From contig CAAHDV010000026.1 of assembly GCA_900770535.1 (NCBI GenBank), positions 1 to 25,825 of the forward strand: 25,825 nt of DNA, written 5' to 3'. Source of the DNA: Lachnospiraceae bacterium (lineage in GTDB: Bacteria; Bacillota; Clostridia; Lachnospirales; Lachnospiraceae). A program made the translations under genes and the position numbers. The notes beneath the pieces are model-generated. The model was not told the origin of the DNA and did not search any database. It saw only the letters and a list, made by a program, of their open reading frames with translations. This document shows, piece by piece, positions 1 through 6,714 of the stretch. Each line of letters begins with the position of its first letter. Positions within the stretch are counted from its first letter, which is position 1.

Positions 1-19
1 CACGACGCTCTTCCGATCT
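1..19. other. Illumina adapter remnant (not genomic)
   Basis: Bases 1-19 read CACGACGCTCTTCCGATCT, which is exactly the 3' end of the standard Illumina TruSeq read-1 adapter. Genomic sequence starts at about base 20. The amidohydrolase frame stays open through these bases only by chance, so its last codons here are artificial. This is an untrimmed-read artefact at a contig end. Confidence 0.97.
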
Positions 20-1269
20 ATAACCAGCTTTCCGTCAATGATGGTATGAAGAATGTCATGACTGTTTCCGGAAGAAACCACCGTATTGAGAAGCCGCTGC
101 GTTGGCCGCATATGGGGGCCCTTCACATCCATCACAATCAGATCCGCTGTCTTTCCCTCCTCAATCACGCCAAGCGTATCTCCATGGCGGATTGCCTGGG
201 CACCTCCAAAAGTAATCATGCGCAGAAGCTGATCGTTTGGTACAACCATCGGATCAAATACCGGAAGCCCCCACTGGGCCGTCACCCCCGCTTTCAGCGC
301 CCGAATCTGTGTAAACATATCCAACGCAATATGGGATGCGCCATCGCAGCCGATTCCCATAGACGCTCCACGCTCCAGCATGGAAGGAATCTTGGGAAAA
401 CCGTGGTTGATGAAGTTCGCCATTGGACAATGAATGACATGCACTCCGTTGTCCGCCAAGAGCGTAATGTCACGCTCTGTCAGAAGTACGTTGTGAGCCG
501 TCAGAAGCCTGGGGCTCAGCGCTCCCACCGACTGCAGAAACGCAGCCGGGCGCATTTTATAATTCTGCAGGCAGAAGCTGACCTCATCCTTATGCTCACA
601 CAGGTGCATATGAATGCCCGTGTCTAACTCCTCTGCCTTTTCCACAATCTTTTCTATCAGTTCTTTTGAACAGGTCATCAGCTGCCGTATGCCGAACCAG
701 ATATCCACCCGGCCATCCCCGGCTCCCTGATACCGGCTGTGCAGTTCTTCCGTCAGCCGGATACAATCTTCGGCGGAGTGTTTCATCTCCCCGCAGACTA
801 CATTGCCCATGTCCATGGTAGACGGACAGAGCGCCGCGCGCATCCCCGTCTCCATCACTGCCTCGGCTACCTGATCCATATGGACGCCGCCGGCATCGGC
901 AAAACCAGTGATACCGGCCCGGATCATCTCCACGCAGTGCAGACGCGCCGAAACACGTACATCCTCAGGGCTCAGGTTGCTCTCAAAGGGAACCAGAAAA
1001 CGGGTCCAGATCATAGGGTACTCATCCGCCGTTCTGCCCCGCAGAAGCTGCTGGCAGGTATGGGTATGACCGTCTATAAAGCCGGGCATCAGAAGATTTC
1101 CATCTGCCTCCAGCACCTCCGCCGCGCAAAAACGCTGATCCAGTTCTTCCGGTGTTCCTATAGCATATATTATTTTATCCTTCACCGCCACCGAGACGTG
1201 TTCCTCTATGGTAAAGTCTCCGGTCAGAATCCGGCTGTCCCGAATCAGAATATCGCATACTTCTCTCAT
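20..1269 (-). CDS. Atz/Trz-type amidohydrolase, 3' end missing
   Basis: This is a metal-dependent amidohydrolase of the chlorohydrolase/guanine-deaminase/SAH-deaminase superfamily, which hydrolyses amino or halo groups on purine-, pyrimidine- or triazine-like rings. About 416 codons are open. Visible metal and catalytic residues are the HxH pair in FIDGHTHTCQ (H68, H70), H222 in HMHLCEH, H259 in LLTAHNVLL, and D309 in GIGCDGAS. The C-terminal GVIEEGKTADLIVMD composite-domain motif is present. Only the extreme C-terminus is lost at the contig edge. The ATG overlaps the stop of the decayed yjjW in an ATGA, so translation was probably coupled. Neighbouring ribokinase and YjjI suggest a nucleobase or nucleoside substrate (inference). 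The exact substrate cannot be read from the sequence. Confidence 0.9.
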
Positions 1270-1798
1270 GTACACACCACCTTTTCCGCGCCGGACTCCC
1301 GGGCCAGCGCTGCAAGTTTCTCCATATAAGCCGTTGTCGGCGGCTCCACATCCATGGACGGGAGTACACCCCATGGACGATATTGAATTAATTTGTACCG
1401 AATCTGTGGCCGCTGCGCCAGAATCCGGCTCACCTGCCGCACCGTATCTTCATTGTCCAGGTATCCGGGAACAATGACAGTTCGGACTTCATAGAGCTTT
1501 CCAATATCTGCCAGATAAGAAAGATTCTGCAGAACCACATCGTTTCCGCATCCTGTGATAATCACTGTCAAAAGCCTTCACATCCAGCATGGCCATATTC
1601 ATCTCTGCTGCAAGCTCCGGCATCTTCCGAAAATCGGTCTGGCCGTTGGTATCCACAAAACAAGTCTTACCCAAGCTGTGCGCCTTTCGGAACAGTTCAG
1701 CGATAAACGTGTGGTACCGCGTACACTCCCCGCCGCTTACGGTGATTCCCTCAATAAAGGGAAGGGAGGATCCGGTTCACCAGTCCCCGCTCAGGCAT
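1266..1798 (-). pseudogene. yjjW: Decayed YjjW-family glycyl-radical-enzyme activase
   Basis: Remnant of the radical SAM activase that installs the glycyl radical on YjjI. The start ATG overlaps the yjjI stop by 8 nt and encodes MPERGLVNRILP, matching the family N-terminus. The sequence then jumps to FIEGITVSGGE, which in intact members lies many tens of residues later. The radical-SAM CxxxCxxC cluster and the ferredoxin-like cysteine insert are therefore missing, and the junction is out of frame (TGA at once). A second lesion near 1556-1570 breaks the frame after MLDVKAFDSDYH. The remainder (TGCGNDVVLQNLSYLADIG onward to the end) resumes in another frame. Such a product could not bind the 4Fe-4S cluster. 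Identity rests on my recall of the E. coli YjjW sequence. Confidence 0.85.
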
Positions 1799-3275
1799 TG
1801 CGCACACTCCGTTCAAAGATCCGCAGTCCTTTGCTTGCTCCGGCTCCCAGAACCGTGGAAGCGTCAAGACTTACCTCTCCAGCATCGTATTTCTCAATAT
1901 CGGAACGTTTCACCAGGTACCCAGTAACGCGAACCACATCGGAATCATTGGAATAGAAGGAAAAATAGCGCATATTCTCCTTAAATGCTCCTTTGATAAT
2001 GTCCAGAACCGCCATGGGATTGTTCTTCGCCGTTTTCTCAAAGGGGAACAGCTCTCCGATTCCAGCTGCAAAATGCTTCTGTGTCTTTGCTGTAAACAGA
2101 AGATGTTCGGGAAGTGCCGGTTCTTCGCCCACAGGTACGCGGGTATTGGGCGTCACGTCGGTATCGGTGGAAATCCCCACCTGGCCATGCATGGCAAAAC
2201 TTCCGTATTTTGGCTTATAAGCAATCACCTGCTCATGGATCTGATCCAGAACGCGAAGCGCAAATTCCTCCGCCTTTTTTCCGTGTCCGTAACGCTCGTC
2301 CGCCTTTTCCAGTCCGAGAATCCGGTTGACGCACTCAGCAAGCCCCACCATGCCGAACATACCTACAAATTTTTCACGGCAGATCAGGCCTTCATCTGCC
2401 AGAAACGTATTTTCAATAAATTTAGCATCTTCAAATATAAATGTATCCCTCTTGTCCATTTGCTCACACTGGGCGGCTACCGCCTTCGGCAGCATCTCCC
2501 AGAACTGCTCCTCGCTCTCGCAGACATCTGACAGCTTCTTCATATTCAGACGTCCCAGCGTCAGACCGCCGCCACCGATAGGAAGCGCGTTGTAGCAGCT
2601 GACAATGGCGTAATCGCTGCCCCAGTCCGCCGTATACATGACGTCATTGACAAAGCTGGGCTTCGCTGTCACCAGTCCCGTCTCGATGGCCTTGCACGCA
2701 AAATTGTCCGGCGTATGCTCATTGTAAATCATGGACATATTGGGAACCGGTCTCTGCATCTCGGCAGACAGTTCCAGAATAATCCGGCCCGCTTTCGTAT
2801 CATAAGGACCAATGTCCGCATGGCAGAAAGAATCACCGATGGTCCTGTCTACATTAGTGAGGAAAATCCGGATGGCATGTCTGGCCTCCTCCTCATCTTT
2901 TACAAAAGGGTCCAAAAGCCGGTCGATATGTCCGATGTATACCGGTCCTGCAATCACCGACGGCACATGACGGTACAAAATCAGCAGATTTGATACCGCA
3001 TCCCAAATATCCTTCGGTGGGTCCAACATCAGAAACCTGCTGCCCTGCTTCATAAATTTGTCATAGTCCGGAAGGACATAACGAGGACGATATGGAGCAT
3101 TACCCTCTCTCATATCAAATATAATATCTCGATCGGCAAACCACTGTGCCTCGGGACTCAATGTCACCGGATCCGGCATATTCTCCGCTGCCGCCGCCAG
3201 TTCTTTCAATCTCTGGGGATATGTAAGCTGCGGTTCCGACAGAATAGCCAGAATTTTTTTCTCTAACAATGTCAT
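1791..3275 (-). CDS. yjjI: YjjI-family glycyl radical enzyme
   Basis: Glycyl radical enzyme of the YjjI family, whose substrate is not established to my knowledge. The 494 residues are close to the usual length of about 510. The C-terminal radical motif RVTGY is intact with Gly452, and Cys227 in IVSCYNALPIGGGG is the likely thiyl-radical cysteine. The end (TVLGAGASKGLRIFERSVRNA region) matches the family C-terminus. The start has a strong ribosome-binding site (TAGGAGG) 6 nt before the ATG. Upstream are rbsK and a broken LacI gene; downstream the activase yjjW is a pseudogene. In E. coli yjjI-yjjW adjoin the deoCABD nucleoside operon, which fits the ribokinase/amidohydrolase company here. Without an activase from elsewhere the enzyme would stay inactive. 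Confidence 0.9.
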   Translation of the reverse strand: MTLLEKKILAILSEPQLTYPQRLKELAAAAENMPDPVTLSPEAQWFADRDIIFDMREGNAPYRPRYVLPDYDKFMKQGSRFLMLDPPKDIWDAVSNLLILYRHVPSVIAGPVYIGHIDRLLDPFVKDEEEARHAIRIFLTNVDRTIGDSFCHADIGPYDTKAGRIILELSAEMQRPVPNMSMIYNEHTPDNFACKAIETGLVTAKPSFVNDVMYTADWGSDYAIVSCYNALPIGGGGLTLGRLNMKKLSDVCESEEQFWEMLPKAVAAQCEQMDKRDTFIFEDAKFIENTFLADEGLICREKFVGMFGMVGLAECVNRILGLEKADERYGHGKKAEEFALRVLDQIHEQVIAYKPKYGSFAMHGQVGISTDTDVTPNTRVPVGEEPALPEHLLFTAKTQKHFAAGIGELFPFEKTAKNNPMAVLDIIKGAFKENMRYFSFYSNDSDVVRVTGYLVKRSDIEKYDAGEVSLDASTVLGAGASKGLRIFERSVRNA

Positions 3276-3319
3276 AAGATGCCTCCTAAATTAATCACTT
3301 CACACCATATCCAGCCTTG

Positions 3320-3702
3320 TCATTCCGTCTCGATCACTGGCAACATCAGAATTCCCTGTACACGGTGATCCAGCGCCTGCAGAATAGCTTGATACTCCTT
3401 TTCTGGATCTTCTGATGCATTGTACAACAGAACTCCATGAATTTCCTTGTCCACCCTAATATCAATGGCATCCAATATATTGACGAAAATGGCTCTTTCA
3501 CGTCCGGCAGGATCACTGCTATCATCTCTGTATTGTTACGAATCAGACCACATGCCACAGCACTAGGTCTGTAATGGTGTTCTTGGATCAGTCTTTCGAT
3601 CTTCTCTCGGATTTCCGCCTTTACATATCCTTTATTGTTGATGACACGGGAGACGGTGGTAGCCGAAACGCCTGCCATTTTCGCGATATCGCAAATTGTC
3701 AT
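3320..3702 (-). pseudogene. Truncated, frameshifted LacI-family regulator
   Basis: The N-terminus is a complete LacI-type DNA-binding domain: TICDIAKMAGVSATTVSRV helix-turn-helix followed by the hinge region up to RPSAVACGLI. After AVILPDVKEPF the frame breaks at a run of four A (plus strand 3486-3489). One additional base would restore FVNILDAIDIRVDKEIHG and YNASEDPEKEYQAIL, which is typical LacI effector-domain sequence. Even in the restored frame the protein stops near residue 127, about 200 residues short of the usual 330. Most of the sugar-binding domain is thus gone. I prefer the ATG at 3702 (AGAGAGG upstream) over a GTG at 3717. It sits directly after rbsK, as expected for a local ribose or nucleoside repressor that has decayed. 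Confidence 0.85.
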
Positions 3703-3713
3703 AGGCACCTCTC

Positions 3714-4640
3714 TCACTTATGTTCTGCCAAAAAAGCGTCAATCTCCTTTCTCAGCGGCATGGACACTGTAGTACCCAATTTCTGCACAGACAGTGCTGC
3801 CAGCGCATTTGCAAAAACCGCCGCTTCCCATAGATCTTTTCCCTCAGAAAGTGCTGTAAGAAGCCCTCCGTTAAATGCATCACCTGCCCCGGTGGTATCC
3901 AGCGCCTTTACTCGGTATGCTGGAAGAATTCCGCTCTTTATGCCGTCGTGAATGTAGACACCGCGGCTTCCTAACGTAATCAGCACTTTTTTCACGCCAC
4001 GATCCATAAACCACTTCGCCGCTTGGTCTGCTGCCGCTTTATCAGACACCGGAATACCTGTCATAATCTCCGCTTCCACCTCATTAGGCGTAACCAGATC
4101 AACCATAGATAAAAGCACATCCTTTACCGGCTGTACTGGGGCTGGATTTAGAATCACTTTTACCCCTTTTTCATAAGCTAGACGAACTGCACGATCAATT
4201 GAAGAAATATTAGTCTCCAACTGGGTAAGCAGATACTCTGCTCCATCCATTAGCGGTGCTAGGCGTTCCACATCTTCATTGGTAATTGTACCACACGCTC
4301 CCGATATCACCACAATCTTATTCTGGCTGGTGTTCTCATCCACCATAATCAGAGCGCATCCGGTCTCTGTGTCCTCCGAAAAAAGTAAATACTCCGAGCT
4401 CATTCCAAGTTCCTGCATCGTATCCTGCGCCACTTGTCCAAAAGCATCCCGCCCTAGCTTGGTCACCATGGTCACATTCGCGCCTGCTTTATGAGCCGCG
4501 ACTCCCTGATTAAATCCTTTGCCCCCAGGCCCCATTCGAAACATACTGCCCTTCACCGTCTCACCCGATGCCGGCAAATGGGGTGTTCTTCCCATCAGAT
4601 CTACTACAAAACTTCCAAACACGATCACTTTTTTGCTCAT
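3714..4640 (-). CDS. rbsK: Ribokinase
   Basis: PfkB-family sugar kinase of 308 residues that phosphorylates ribose to ribose-5-phosphate. It shows the N-terminal ribokinase signature GPGGKGFNQ (residues 38-46) and the C-terminal DTTGAGDAFNGG (248-259) carrying the anion hole and catalytic base Asp254. Length equals typical RbsK. The start has GAGGG 7 nt upstream, and a good promoter lies at 4720-4748. It is the first gene of the leftward rbsK-lacI-yjjI-yjjW-amidohydrolase cluster. No ribose transporter (rbsABC) is attached, which leaves room for an intracellular role such as recycling ribose from nucleosides. Deoxyribokinase is an alternative that cannot be excluded by eye. Confidence 0.88.
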   Translation of the reverse strand: MSKKVIVFGSFVVDLMGRTPHLPASGETVKGSMFRMGPGGKGFNQGVAAHKAGANVTMVTKLGRDAFGQVAQDTMQELGMSSEYLLFSEDTETGCALIMVDENTSQNKIVVISGACGTITNEDVERLAPLMDGAEYLLTQLETNISSIDRAVRLAYEKGVKVILNPAPVQPVKDVLLSMVDLVTPNEVEAEIMTGIPVSDKAAADQAAKWFMDRGVKKVLITLGSRGVYIHDGIKSGILPAYRVKALDTTGAGDAFNGGLLTALSEGKDLWEAAVFANALAALSVQKLGTTVSMPLRKEIDAFLAEHK

Positions 4641-4662
4641 TGCGCACCCTCATTTAAAATAA

Positions 4663-4676
4663 GTAAACATTTTCAT
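4663..4676. promoter_or_regulatory. Possible LacI-family operator before rbsK
   Basis: GTAAACATTTTCAT lies between the rbsK promoter and start codon. It resembles LacI-family or cre operators (half-site GTAAAC) but lacks the central CG. It could be the former target of the decayed LacI gene next door. This is a weak call. Confidence 0.25.
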
Positions 4677-4719
4677 AAAATGATTTCATTTATTTTTTTG
4701 TCTTGTTAATGCTTCCATC

Positions 4720-4748
4720 ATTCTATTCACCTAACCTCAGTTTGTCAA
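4720..4748 (-). promoter_or_regulatory. rbsK promoter
   Basis: On the minus strand TTGACA (4743-4748), a 17-bp spacer and TAGAAT (4720-4725) form a near-consensus sigma-A promoter about 80 nt upstream of the rbsK ATG. It would drive the whole rbsK-yjjI-amidohydrolase cluster. Confidence 0.75.
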
Positions 4749-4876
4749 TAAGGTACCTTTAATTCTTTCGTTTCTTATTCTGTTACAGAAAAATCTCAGT
4801 TTTTTATGATATTTTTTCAATTTTGCTTTTTCGCCTAAAATAAAAAGGGCCGGACACAAATACACTGATATGATCT

Positions 4877-4914
4877 CCCTTAAGTAGACAAGATAAATAA
4901 AGTCTACTTAAGGG
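4877..4914. repeat. Inverted repeat: two abutting IS ends / hairpin over orfA RBS
   Basis: CCCTTAAGTAGAC (4877-4889) and GTCTACTTAAGGG (4902-4914) are a perfect 13-bp inverted repeat with a 12-nt loop, extendable by a G-T and a C-G pair. The right arm looks like the left end of the IS carrying orfA and contains its ribosome-binding site (AAGGGGG, 4910-4916). The left arm has the orientation of a right end of a neighbouring copy. Confidence 0.8.
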
Positions 4915-4922
4915 GGATTTTT

Positions 4923-5312
4923 ATGTCCAAACCAAAGTTTCCTCCAGAAATTAAAATCCATGCCTGTGAGGATTTTTTGTCTGGAAAATATACATCAGCC
5001 CAAGTCTGTGAAAAGTATGGGATAACATATAATGAGAAGAACTGTTCTTCCACATCTTTAAGTGAATGGATGGCAAAGTACAGGGCGGTGGGGCCCGAGG
5101 CTTTTACCCATTTCCACCATAACAAAAGCTATTCTTCAGAGTTAAAAACCCAAGCTGTGGAAGAATACCTTTCCGGGAAGAGCACTATTCTGGAAATTAC
5201 CGTCAAATACGGTATTTCTGACACCAAAGTTTTCAGAAGGTGGATTTTGAAGTATAATGCCAATATAGAACTAAATTGTACCCCTTGTCAAGGACATTTT
5301 GAATTTGTGTAG
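4923..5312 (+). pseudogene. IS3-family transposase orfA, 3' truncated
   Basis: Encodes about 118 residues of an IS3-family (IS150-like) OrfA followed by an unrelated tail. Two helix-turn-helix units are visible: FPPEIKIHACEDFLSGKYT with VCEKYGITYNEK, and YSSELKTQAVEEYLSGKST with ITVKYGISDTKVFRRWI. The second ends in the WILKYNA motif typical of the family. After NIELN the sequence runs into an IS-end-like motif and a stop. The C-terminal leucine zipper and the frameshift window into orfB are missing. The ATG has AAGGGGG 6 nt upstream, inside the hairpin arm. This part is not expected to transpose by itself. Confidence 0.85.
5281..5296. repeat. IS-end-like motif
   Basis: CCCCTTGTCAAGGACA. Its first 12 bases are the exact reverse complement of CTTGACAAGGGG at 5892-5903. 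The orientation is that of an IS right end closing off the orfA fragment. The call is based only on this local similarity. Confidence 0.5.
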
Positions 5313-5557
5313 TACCTGTTTTTTTGACACATATACACAACTTGAATCCTTGATTTTGGACAATGGTGTTAGGTAAGGTTCTATCGGGCTCTGCCCGAAC
5401 CCGTCCTCGCCGGAAGGCAGGGAAAGCAGCTTTGCTCCTTTCTCTTTAAGACAGGATAAGCCGTGTCACTTCATCAAGGGCTGCCCGGGCGCGGGCGCCC
5501 AGCGTACTGTCCCTTGATTGCGTTCCCGCTCCAGTAGGTGGTATCCTTTTATGAAAT
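5313..5557. other. GC-rich, hairpin-rich intergenic stretch in IS debris
   Basis: No coding sequence is supported here. The stretch is markedly more GC-rich than the flanking IS fragments. Two clear stems are visible: TCGGGC/GCCCGA at 5384-5398 with a 3-nt loop, and ATCAAGGG (5473-5480) with CCCTTGAT (5511-5518) enclosing GCTG/CAGC and the palindrome GGGCGCCC (5493-5500). It may be a non-coding end of a mobile element or a structured RNA. I do not recognise it. Confidence 0.5.
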
Positions 5558-5885
5558 TTATTTGTTGTTCGTTTTGATTTTGCTTCCCAGTTGAGATGGA
5601 CTCTTGGTGATTACTGGGGACTCAGGTTTATTCGGAATATCTAACGGATATTCACCGGTAGTGACAAAATGATAATACTCATTAGGCGACGGCTTGGCGA
5701 GATGCCACTGGTAGCGCCGATTGTTGTAATAATCCATATAATCATCAACAACAGCCAGTACATCGTTGAAATTTGTACAGGAAGCCAGCTTGTTTTTGAT
5801 ATGGTCTTTCATATGACCAAAGAAGCTTTCCTGTGGAGCATTGTCCCAACAGTTGCCGCGGCGCGACATAGACTGCCATTTCACT
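5558..5885 (-). pseudogene. IS3-family transposase orfB, 3' remnant
   Basis: C-terminal third of a DDE (rve) integrase-type transposase. The motif SMSRRGNCWDNAPQESFFGH carries the last catalytic glutamate, followed by DYMDYYNNRRYQWHLAKPSP and NEYY, the usual IS3 OrfB ending. The region with both catalytic aspartates is absent. The remnant begins exactly at an IS-end motif (5886-5903), suggesting another element inserted into orfB and later rearranged. Orientation is opposite to the orfA fragment at 4923, so the two are not simply halves of one element. Confidence 0.87.
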
Positions 5886-5903
5886 TGTCTACTTGACAAG
5901 GGG
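5886..5903. repeat. IS terminal inverted repeat motif
   Basis: TGTCTACTTGACAAGGGG starts with TG and shares TCTACTT and the G-run with the end beside orfA at 4902-4916. It abuts the orfB remnant directly. The outer-to-inner direction points right, so an element once extended toward TraX and is now gone. Confidence 0.55.
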
Positions 5904-5914
5904 CTGATCACACA

Positions 5915-5928
5915 TCCGGTCTGCCGGA
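5915..5928. terminator. Possible remnant terminator stem after TraX
   Basis: TCCGG, four loop bases and CCGGA form a short stem downstream of the TraX stop on the minus strand. No T tract follows, perhaps because IS sequence replaced it. Weak. Confidence 0.3.
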
Positions 5929-5950
5929 CATAAATTTGTATCTGGTCCTT

Positions 5951-6709
5951 TCAAAAAATCACTCGGTATAATCCATAAAGCACAAGCAGATGCACCGGAT
6001 ACACCAGATAGAAAAACCATTTTCCTTTCCAGGCTCCGCGGGTTCCATTGTAACAGCGGATCAGAAAAAAGGATGCCGCAAGTCCCGGTATGTATACCGG
6101 GCGGAATTCGGCTGCCGCCATCAGGATAAATCCGGCCAGGCACGCTGTATCCGGTGTCAGGCGGAACCAGAACAACACCGCAATCAGCATAATACCGGCC
6201 GCGTCATAGTCAGTCCGCAGAAACCAGGCCAGAAGTGCCGCTGCCACAATGACAGCCATCTGCCGGTACTGTGCCAGGGCCGCATCCGTATTTCTGCCGA
6301 CCCAGTCCACCAGAGTCAGCATAAGCACTCCAAGAAACAGCGTAAAAAATACATTCTGGGTCTGCGGCGCCCACAGTTTTCCATATACCAGAAGATCAAA
6401 GGGCATTTCAGAAATCAGGGCAAACACGCCAAGCCGGATAGCATAATGCCTTCGGTTTCTGGTGTGGCAGAACCCCTCCGTCAGCAGAAATACATAAATC
6501 GGGAATGCCATGCGTCCCACGGACCGCAGAATCCAGAACACCTGATTCCACCGCTCTGCAGCCGTGTCAGCCCCGGCCGCATACAGCGCCGGAATCAGCC
6601 CGTAAGCCAGAAGCCGGATGGCCGCATGATCGCACAGCATACTGACAACGGCAATCAGTTTTAACTGATTGCCGTTTAATCCATGTCTTAAAATCTGTTT
6701 TTCTGTCAT
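5951..6709 (-). CDS. TraX-family integral membrane protein
   Basis: A 252-residue, highly hydrophobic protein with roughly eight predicted membrane segments. It begins LNGNQLKLIAVVSMLCDHAA and contains GRMAFPIYVFLLTEGF and RLGVFALISEMPFDL, patterns of the TraX family (Pfam PF05857). TraX of the F plasmid acetylates pilin, but chromosomal Clostridia carry stand-alone copies whose job is unknown. The C-terminal end reads WFFYLVYPVHLLVLYGLY, also typical. Its ATG lies 5 nt after the metG stop, with only a weak ribosome-binding site, so it depends on metG transcription and perhaps on translational coupling. No conjugation genes are nearby. Confidence 0.85.
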   Translation of the reverse strand: MTEKQILRHGLNGNQLKLIAVVSMLCDHAAIRLLAYGLIPALYAAGADTAAERWNQVFWILRSVGRMAFPIYVFLLTEGFCHTRNRRHYAIRLGVFALISEMPFDLLVYGKLWAPQTQNVFFTLFLGVLMLTLVDWVGRNTDAALAQYRQMAVIVAAALLAWFLRTDYDAAGIMLIAVLFWFRLTPDTACLAGFILMAAAEFRPVYIPGLAASFFLIRCYNGTRGAWKGKWFFYLVYPVHLLVLYGLYRVIF

Positions 6710-6714
6710 CCGTC

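Noticed and set aside
46..1477. Several open plus-strand frames of 60-196 codons
   Set aside because: They lie opposite the minus-strand amidohydrolase and have low-complexity, basic, unrecognisable products without ribosome-binding sites. They are shadows.
3480..3495. Programmed ribosomal frameshift in the LacI gene
   Set aside because: The short A run (U run in the mRNA) lacks a heptameric slip site and stimulator, and the restored frame still ends about 200 residues too early. Decay is the simpler explanation.
3703..3717. GTG start for the LacI remnant overlapping the rbsK stop
   Set aside because: It adds five residues not typical of the family. The ATG at 3702 has AGAGAGG just upstream and begins at the usual helix-turn-helix position.
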